The position numbers were made by a program, and so were the translations under genes. Of a DNA stretch of 64,000 nt, positions 59,882 through 64,000 are shown one piece after another. The notes below the pieces were generated by a model. It searched no databases and had not been told where the DNA came from. It saw only the letters and a list, made by a program, of their open reading frames with translations. Positions within the stretch are counted from its first letter, which is position 1. Each line of letters opens with the position of its first letter. The DNA lies in contig NZ_CP086322.1 of the NCBI RefSeq assembly GCF_023277745.1, positions 6,882,001 through 6,946,000 on the forward strand. Direction: 5' to 3'. The stretch comes from Streptomyces halobius (GTDB lineage: Bacteria; Actinomycetota; Actinomycetes; Streptomycetales; Streptomycetaceae).

Positions 59882-60535
59882 TCACCAGCGGGGCGGCGGC
59901 GGAGCGGTCAGCCCGTCGGCCAGCCGGGCCAGCCGGTCGCGGAAGCGCCGGTGCGGGCGGGGCGCGGGCCCGCCGTTCTCCCCGGCGGCTGCGCTGACCA
60001 GATGCTGGAGGGTGTCGAGGCCGAGGTCCGGCGCACCGTCGGCGGGGGATCCGGCAGCGGGCTCGGCGGCGTCGACGGGCGTGGGCGGGGGCGCGGCGAG
60101 CGCGTCGTGGGCGAGGGCGTGCAGATCGCGGTCGCCGCCGTCCAGCGCCAGCACCGTCGCGCCGTTGCGGCGGGCGTCGTGCACCCGCTCCAGCAGTCCG
60201 GCGCCCGGCTGCTCCGGCGTGACGACCAGCAGCGTCTCGCCGCGCCCGGCGGCCTCCAGCCTGCCGAGCCCCACCGACAGATGGGCCGGCGCCCCGCCGG
60301 GCACCCGGTGCCGGACGAGCGTCGGCGACAGCTCCGGCAGCCCCGACCAGGCGGCCTCGTCATCGAGATGGGCGGCCAGATGCCAGGGTTCGTACACGGC
60401 GCTGCCGACCAGCAGCAGCCCGCCGCCGTGCGGGACGACGGAAGCGCGCAGCGACCCGGCGAAGCGGCGGGTGGCCTGCACCCACTCGGTTCCGGCGAGG
60501 ACCTCGCGCAGCAGCGCGACCCGTACGGCATCCAT
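59882..60535 (-). CDS. conserved hypothetical protein, actinobacterial
   Basis: 217 aa from the ATG at 60535, where the conserved text MDAVRVALLREVLAGTEWVQ begins; the longer frame adds 53 implausible residues. The middle part reads SLRASVVPHGGGLLLVGSAVYEPWHLAAHLDDEA and GRGETLLVVTPEQPGAGLLERVHDARRNGATVLALDGGD, a Rossmann-like/SIS-like alternation that suggests nucleotide or sugar-phosphate binding. C terminus basic and Pro-rich. Cytosolic; no assigned function. Confidence 0.8.
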   Translation of the reverse strand: MDAVRVALLREVLAGTEWVQATRRFAGSLRASVVPHGGGLLLVGSAVYEPWHLAAHLDDEAAWSGLPELSPTLVRHRVPGGAPAHLSVGLGRLEAAGRGETLLVVTPEQPGAGLLERVHDARRNGATVLALDGGDRDLHALAHDALAAPPPTPVDAAEPAAGSPADGAPDLGLDTLQHLVSAAAGENGGPAPRPHRRFRDRLARLADGLTAPPPPRW

Positions 60536-60588
60536 GGCCCGGCATCCTGCCGCAGTGGGGAGCGGTTCGGGGGCGGCTTCAAACCCTG

Positions 60589-61554
60589 TCACCCGTACGG
60601 GAGTTTGATCAGTCCCGCCGCAGTGAGCCGACGTCCTACCTCCCGCACGGACTCCTCGCCCAGCGGGACTTGCGGGATCGCGGTGGTCCCGCACTCGATC
60701 ACGCCGAGGAGCCGGAGGGCCGCCTTGAACGCGCCCAGCGCCGAGGAGCTGCGGCCCATCTCGCTCTCCGGGCCGACGTCGGTGATCGAGAACAGGGTGA
60801 CCAGGCGCTCCTGTTCGGCGGCCGCCCGCTCCCAGTGACCGGCCCGCGCGGCGTCGTAGAGCCGGACATAGCCCGCCGGGTCGACATTGCCGAGGCCCGG
60901 GACGACGCCGTCGGCCCCCGCCAGCAGCGCGGCGTCCACGGTCAGTTCGGAGCCGGTGAGGAGGGTGAAACCGGGCGCGGGGCCGGTGCGCCGGGCGGTG
61001 CGGCCGCCGAGTCCGACGAGCAGCCGGCGCAGTGCGCCGTCGTCGCCGCTGCTGTCCTTGAGCCCGGCGAGCGTGCCGTCCGCCGCCAGCTCACGGACCA
61101 GTGCCGGGGGCAGCTTGCCGTGGACGGCCATGGGAATGTCGTACGCGAAGAGCGGCAGGCCGACGGCCGTACGGATCCGGCGGAAGTGGTCGGCGATTTC
61201 CCGGGGGTGGGTGCGGGTGTAGAACGGCGCGGTGGCGACCAGAGCGTCGGCGCCCAGGCCGGCGGCTTTCCCGGCGTGGTCCAGCACCCGAGCGGTGGTG
61301 GTGTCGATGACCCCGGCGAGCACCGGAACCCGTCCGTTCACGGCCTTGACGACGACTTCCAGGGCAGTGCCGCGTTGTGCGTCGGTGAGGTAGGCGGCCT
61401 CGCCGGTGGAGCCCAGCGCGAACAGTCCGTGCACGCCGGCGTCGAGGAGGTGGGTCACGAGACGGGCGAGGGAGGAGGTGTCGACCTCGCCCCGCGCGTC
61501 GAGCGGGGTGCAGACCGGCGGGATGACGCCGTGCAGTGGTGCGGGCAGTGCCAT
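60589..61554 (-). CDS. DHDPS/N-acetylneuraminate lyase-family aldolase
   Basis: 321 aa TIM-barrel class I aldolase. Signatures: GVIPPVCTPLDARGEVD, GVHGLFALGSTGEAAYLT, the catalytic Tyr in LFAYDIPMAV, and the Schiff-base lysine in TLAGLKDSSGD. Neighbouring, divergent sialidase and a sugar-binding lipoprotein favour N-acetylneuraminate lyase (Neu5Ac to ManNAc plus pyruvate) over lysine biosynthesis. A KDG/other keto-acid substrate cannot be excluded. Shares a 416-bp divergent promoter region with the sialidase. Confidence 0.9.
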   Translation of the reverse strand: MALPAPLHGVIPPVCTPLDARGEVDTSSLARLVTHLLDAGVHGLFALGSTGEAAYLTDAQRGTALEVVVKAVNGRVPVLAGVIDTTTARVLDHAGKAAGLGADALVATAPFYTRTHPREIADHFRRIRTAVGLPLFAYDIPMAVHGKLPPALVRELAADGTLAGLKDSSGDDGALRRLLVGLGGRTARRTGPAPGFTLLTGSELTVDAALLAGADGVVPGLGNVDPAGYVRLYDAARAGHWERAAAEQERLVTLFSITDVGPESEMGRSSSALGAFKAALRLLGVIECGTTAIPQVPLGEESVREVGRRLTAAGLIKLPYG

Positions 61555-61894
61555 GGGGGCTCCGGCGTGGGGGAGGTGTGGAGGAGCTGCGCAGTCCTCC
61601 GGGGAGAGGACATGGGATGTTCTGTGTCTCCGTCACCATAGGGCAGATGCATCGGCGTTCGGTGTATCCGCGGGCCCGGAGCAGGGGGCCCCGTCCGGAA
61701 CCGGTTTCTCCGGACGTGGGCAGGTCGCCCCGGCCGCACCGCACGATCTCGGTGCTCCGGCAGCGGGCCGTCGTCGTCCCCCGGCTCGATGCGCGGCAAC
61801 CCTGCGCCGGAGTGCCCACGGCGTCCGGTTCACCAGGATTTCACCCGGCGTCGAGTGTCCCTTTGCCGACGCAAAACGTGGCATGTCCGGTGCC
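61555..61894. other. divergent control region of the sialic-acid locus
   Basis: No gene seen in about 340 bp between the lyase start and the sialidase promoter. It must hold the lyase promoter, but I could not place its hexamers. Confidence 0.5.
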
Positions 61895-61923
61895 TTGACG
61901 GTCAGTTGGGCGCTCCTTATGGT
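61895..61923 (+). promoter_or_regulatory. sialidase promoter
   Basis: TTGACG (61895-61900) and TATGGT (61918-61923) are separated by 17 bp, close to the SigA-type consensus. Confidence 0.65.
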
Positions 61924-61930
61924 CGCCGCA

Positions 61931-61952
61931 GGACAGCGGACATCCGCTGTCC
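61931..61952. promoter_or_regulatory. operator-like palindrome at the sialidase start site
   Basis: GGACAGCGG-ACAT-CCGCTGTCC is a perfect 9+4+9 inverted repeat beginning 7 bp after the -10 box. It covers the predicted transcription start, an ideal place for a repressor. Confidence 0.7.
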
Positions 61953-61970
61953 GGCCGTTGGGGGTGACCC

Positions 61971-63083
61971 GTGGCGTACGAGGGCTCAGTGCCGTACCGG
62001 GCCGGGACGGAGGGCTACGCGAGCTTCCGGATCCCGGCGGTCGTACGGGCGCGCTCCGGGGCCGTCCTCGCCTTCGCCGAGGGCCGGGTCACCTCGGCCG
62101 CCGACCACGGTGACATCGACCTCGTCCTCAAACGCTCCCACGACGGCGGCCGCACCTGGGACCCGCTCCAGGTCGTCGCCCGCAACGGCACCGGCACCGC
62201 CGGCAACCCGGCCCCTGTCGTCCTGGCCGGCGGACGGGTGCTGCTGCTCCAGGTCCACAGCGCCGCCGACGCCACCGAGGACCGCATCCGCCGCGGCGAG
62301 GTTCCCGCCGCCGACGGCCGTCGGGTCTGGATCCAGCACAGCGACGACGACGGCGCCACCTGGAGCCCGCCGCGCGAGATCACCGGCCAGGCCAAGCGGC
62401 CGGAGTGGCGGTGGTACGCCACCGGGCCCGGCCATGCGCTGCGGCTGCGCCACGGCCCGTACGCCGGACGGCTGGTCGTTCCCGCCAACCACTCCACGCC
62501 GCCGAGCGACCCCTCCGACGCCGGGACCGAAGCCCGCTACAACGGCGGCCACGCACTGCTCAGCGACGACGACGGCACCACCTGGCGGATCGGCTACACC
62601 GACAGTGACACCGACCGCTCCGTCGCCCCCAACGAGACCACCGCCGCCGAACTCCCCGACGGCAGCCTCTACGTGAACACCCGCACCGAGTCCGCCGCGC
62701 CCTGGCACCGCGCCGACGCCGTCTCGATGTACGGAGGTGCGCACCTCGCCGCCCCCTTCCGGCCGCAGGCGGGCCTGGCCGGACCGGTCTGCCAGGGCAG
62801 CGTGCTGCACCTCGGCGATCCCGACGCGCTGCTGTTCTCCGGGCCCGCCCACCCGGCCGCGCGTGCCCTGATGGCCCTGCGCGTCAGCCGCGACGGCGGC
62901 CGGACCTGGCGGACCGCGCACACCGTCTCCGGGCTCCCCGCCGCCTACTCCGACCTCGTACGCCTCGACGACGCGAGCGTCGGACTGCTCTACGAGACGG
63001 GCGACTTCAGCGCCTACTCGACCCTTACGTTCCGCCGCATCCCCGTGGAGGAGCCGGATGACCAGCAACGACACGCACCGTAG
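61971..63083 (+). CDS. exo-alpha-sialidase (GH33)
   Basis: 370 aa from the GTG at 61971. Six-bladed propeller: the FRIP motif (YASFRIPAVV) carries the first catalytic-site Arg, and four Asp-boxes are present (SHDGGRTW, SDDDGATW, SDDDGTTW, SRDGGRTW). The active-site residues Asp in SAADHGDIDL, the Arg triad and the nucleophile Tyr/Glu pair in the last third are consistent with a functional enzyme. It releases terminal sialic acid. No signal peptide is visible, which is odd if substrates are host or soil glycoproteins. The 3' end overlaps the next gene by 26 bp. Confidence 0.92.
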   Translation: MAYEGSVPYRAGTEGYASFRIPAVVRARSGAVLAFAEGRVTSAADHGDIDLVLKRSHDGGRTWDPLQVVARNGTGTAGNPAPVVLAGGRVLLLQVHSAADATEDRIRRGEVPAADGRRVWIQHSDDDGATWSPPREITGQAKRPEWRWYATGPGHALRLRHGPYAGRLVVPANHSTPPSDPSDAGTEARYNGGHALLSDDDGTTWRIGYTDSDTDRSVAPNETTAAELPDGSLYVNTRTESAAPWHRADAVSMYGGAHLAAPFRPQAGLAGPVCQGSVLHLGDPDALLFSGPAHPAARALMALRVSRDGGRTWRTAHTVSGLPAAYSDLVRLDDASVGLLYETGDFSAYSTLTFRRIPVEEPDDQQRHAP

Positions 63084-64000
63084 AGCGGTCTTGGGCACGG
63101 CGGCGGCGGTCGCCGCGGGGTGGGCGCTCACCGGCTGCGGCGACGGCGGGCGCGACGCGCCCCGCGAACGCGAGAAGGGACAGCGGATCAATCTGACGTT
63201 CTGGTCCTGGGTGCCGGGCATCGACAAGCCCGTCGGCCTGTGGAACCGCACGCACCCGGAGGTCCAGGTCACGGTCGAGAAGGTGTCGGCGGTCAACGGC
63301 CAGCAGTACGCGAAGATGCACGCCGCCATCAAGGCCGGCAACCCGCCGGACCTGGGCCAGATCGAATTCCCCGTCGTCCCCGGCTTCCTGCTGGACAACG
63401 GACTGCTGGACCTCGCCCCGCTCGGCGCCGCCCGCCACAAGAACAAGTTCTCCGGCTGGCAGTGGCAGCAGTCCGTGTTCGGCAAGGGCATCTACGCCAT
63501 TCCGCAGGCATCCGGGCCGATGGGCCTGTTCGTCCGCCAGGACCTCTTCGACAGATGGGACGTCGGGATCCCCCGGACCTGGGACGACTACGAGGCCGCC
63601 GCCGAAGCCGTCCGCAAGAAGGGCGCCTGGATCGAGACCTTCGCGCCCACCAACGGCAACCGCTTCGCCGGACTCTGCTGGCAGGCCGGCGCCGAGTGGT
63701 ACGCCCACGACGGCGACACCTGGATCGTGCACATCGACGACGAACCCAGCCGCAAGGTCGCCGACTACTGGGAATCCCTGGTCAGGCGGAAACTGGTCAA
63801 GACCATCCCGGACCGGCAGAACGCCTGGTACAAGGACCTGCAGACCGGTGCCATCGCGGCCTGGGTGGGCGCCAGTTGGGGCGATGCGCTGCTGATCGGC
63901 AACGCCCCCGGCACCAAGGGCGGATGGCGGGCCGCGCCGCTGCCGCAGTGGCAGGCCGGCGGCCAGGCGTACGCCAACTGGGGCGGCTCGACCACCGCCG
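63058..64000 (+). CDS. ABC-transporter sugar-binding lipoprotein (partial)
   Basis: At least 314 residues, truncated by the window end. ATG at 63058 with GTGGAGGAG upstream, overlapping the sialidase 3' end. The lipoprotein signal HRRAVLGTAAAVAAGWALTG ends in lipobox LTGC. The mature part is a family 1 extracellular binding protein: LTFWSWVPGIDKPVGLWNRT, IKAGNPPDLGQIEFP, YAIPQASGPMGLFVRQDLFD and GIPRTWDDYEAAAEAV. It delivers a sugar, here plausibly sialic acid or a related oligosaccharide, to a permease expected just beyond the edge. Confidence 0.93.
   Translation, partial: MTSNDTHRRAVLGTAAAVAAGWALTGCGDGGRDAPREREKGQRINLTFWSWVPGIDKPVGLWNRTHPEVQVTVEKVSAVNGQQYAKMHAAIKAGNPPDLGQIEFPVVPGFLLDNGLLDLAPLGAARHKNKFSGWQWQQSVFGKGIYAIPQASGPMGLFVRQDLFDRWDVGIPRTWDDYEAAAEAVRKKGAWIETFAPTNGNRFAGLCWQAGAEWYAHDGDTWIVHIDDEPSRKVADYWESLVRRKLVKTIPDRQNAWYKDLQTGAIAAWVGASWGDALLIGNAPGTKGGWRAAPLPQWQAGGQAYANWGGSTTA

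Noticed and set aside
1..64000. tRNA genes, CRISPR arrays and secondary-metabolite megasynthases
   Set aside because: Looked for T-loop sequences, regularly spaced identical repeats with unique spacers, and KS/A/PCP-type motifs; none found. The tandem arrays have adjoining units without spacers, so they are not CRISPR.

Overview
The window is high-GC actinobacterial DNA with strong G/C third positions, many GTG starts, mycothiol/F420-type enzymes and Streptomyces-type small proteins (including a DUF6243-like one). It is best read as a Streptomyces chromosome segment outside any large biosynthetic cluster. No tRNA, rRNA operon, CRISPR array, prophage or PKS/NRPS module was seen. One structural RNA, RNase P RNA (rnpB), lies at about 29.35-29.76 kb.

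Region 1 (0-19.2 kb) looks like a steroid-catabolism neighbourhood under a KstR-type TetR repressor. It holds an aldehyde dehydrogenase with a 3Fe-4S ferredoxin, kstR, and a glycosyltransferase/methyltransferase/alpha-alpha-toroid operon. An F420-dependent oxidoreductase resembles mycobacterial Rv3520c. A fused two-domain acyl-CoA dehydrogenase is of the FadE34 type. A MaoC hydratase, a zinc alcohol dehydrogenase and an Hsd4A-like SDR follow. Three sites fit the KstR operator TNNAACNNGTTNNA exactly (2713, 11557 and 15820), each in front of one of these transcription units. A second inverted repeat, CTGAC-N5-GTCAG, occurs before the oxidoreductase and before the hydratase. Housekeeping genes (cell-wall amidase, DUF5336-like membrane protein, methyltransferase) are interspersed.

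Region 2 (19.3-29.8 kb) is conserved core: a beta-propeller-like protein, the Nif3-CdsZ-RNase H/phosphatase operon, KDPG aldolase, YaaA, an RNB exoribonuclease, a MerR regulator coupled to a membrane protein, and rnpB. Two genes here (yaaA and the MerR gene) carry the same 39-bp palindromic repeat as an in-frame insertion, read in different frames.

Region 3 (29.9-43.5 kb) is a variable, decaying stretch. It contains fragments of two IS5-type and one IS701-type transposase, a cytochrome P450 3' remnant, a frameshifted PhzF-family pseudogene, a collapsed DUF4429/SHOCT pseudogene and an intact IS110-family element with a non-coding end where a bridge RNA is expected. Intact genes include a small secreted protein, an ABM monooxygenase, a MocR regulator, a universal stress protein, an alpha/beta hydrolase with its divergent TetR regulator (two operator copies), a secreted SGNH hydrolase with a TTA codon, a trypsin-like protease and an SDR.

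Region 4 (43.6-64 kb) holds a Tat-exported PhoD phosphatase, a Bcr/CflA-type exporter translationally linked to a beta-lactamase-fold hydrolase, an Rsm22-like protein, and a TetR gene with three operator copies. It also has a primase/polymerase-domain protein, the iron-uptake operon efeOBU with an iron box, heme oxygenase, methionine aminopeptidase, an MFS exporter, and a sialic-acid locus (DHDPS/NanA-family lyase, divergent sialidase, start of a solute-binding lipoprotein) that runs off the end of the window.

A theme across the window is short tandem repeats (15-31 bp units) sitting at or just beyond stop codons, and repeats inside the termini of several proteins.
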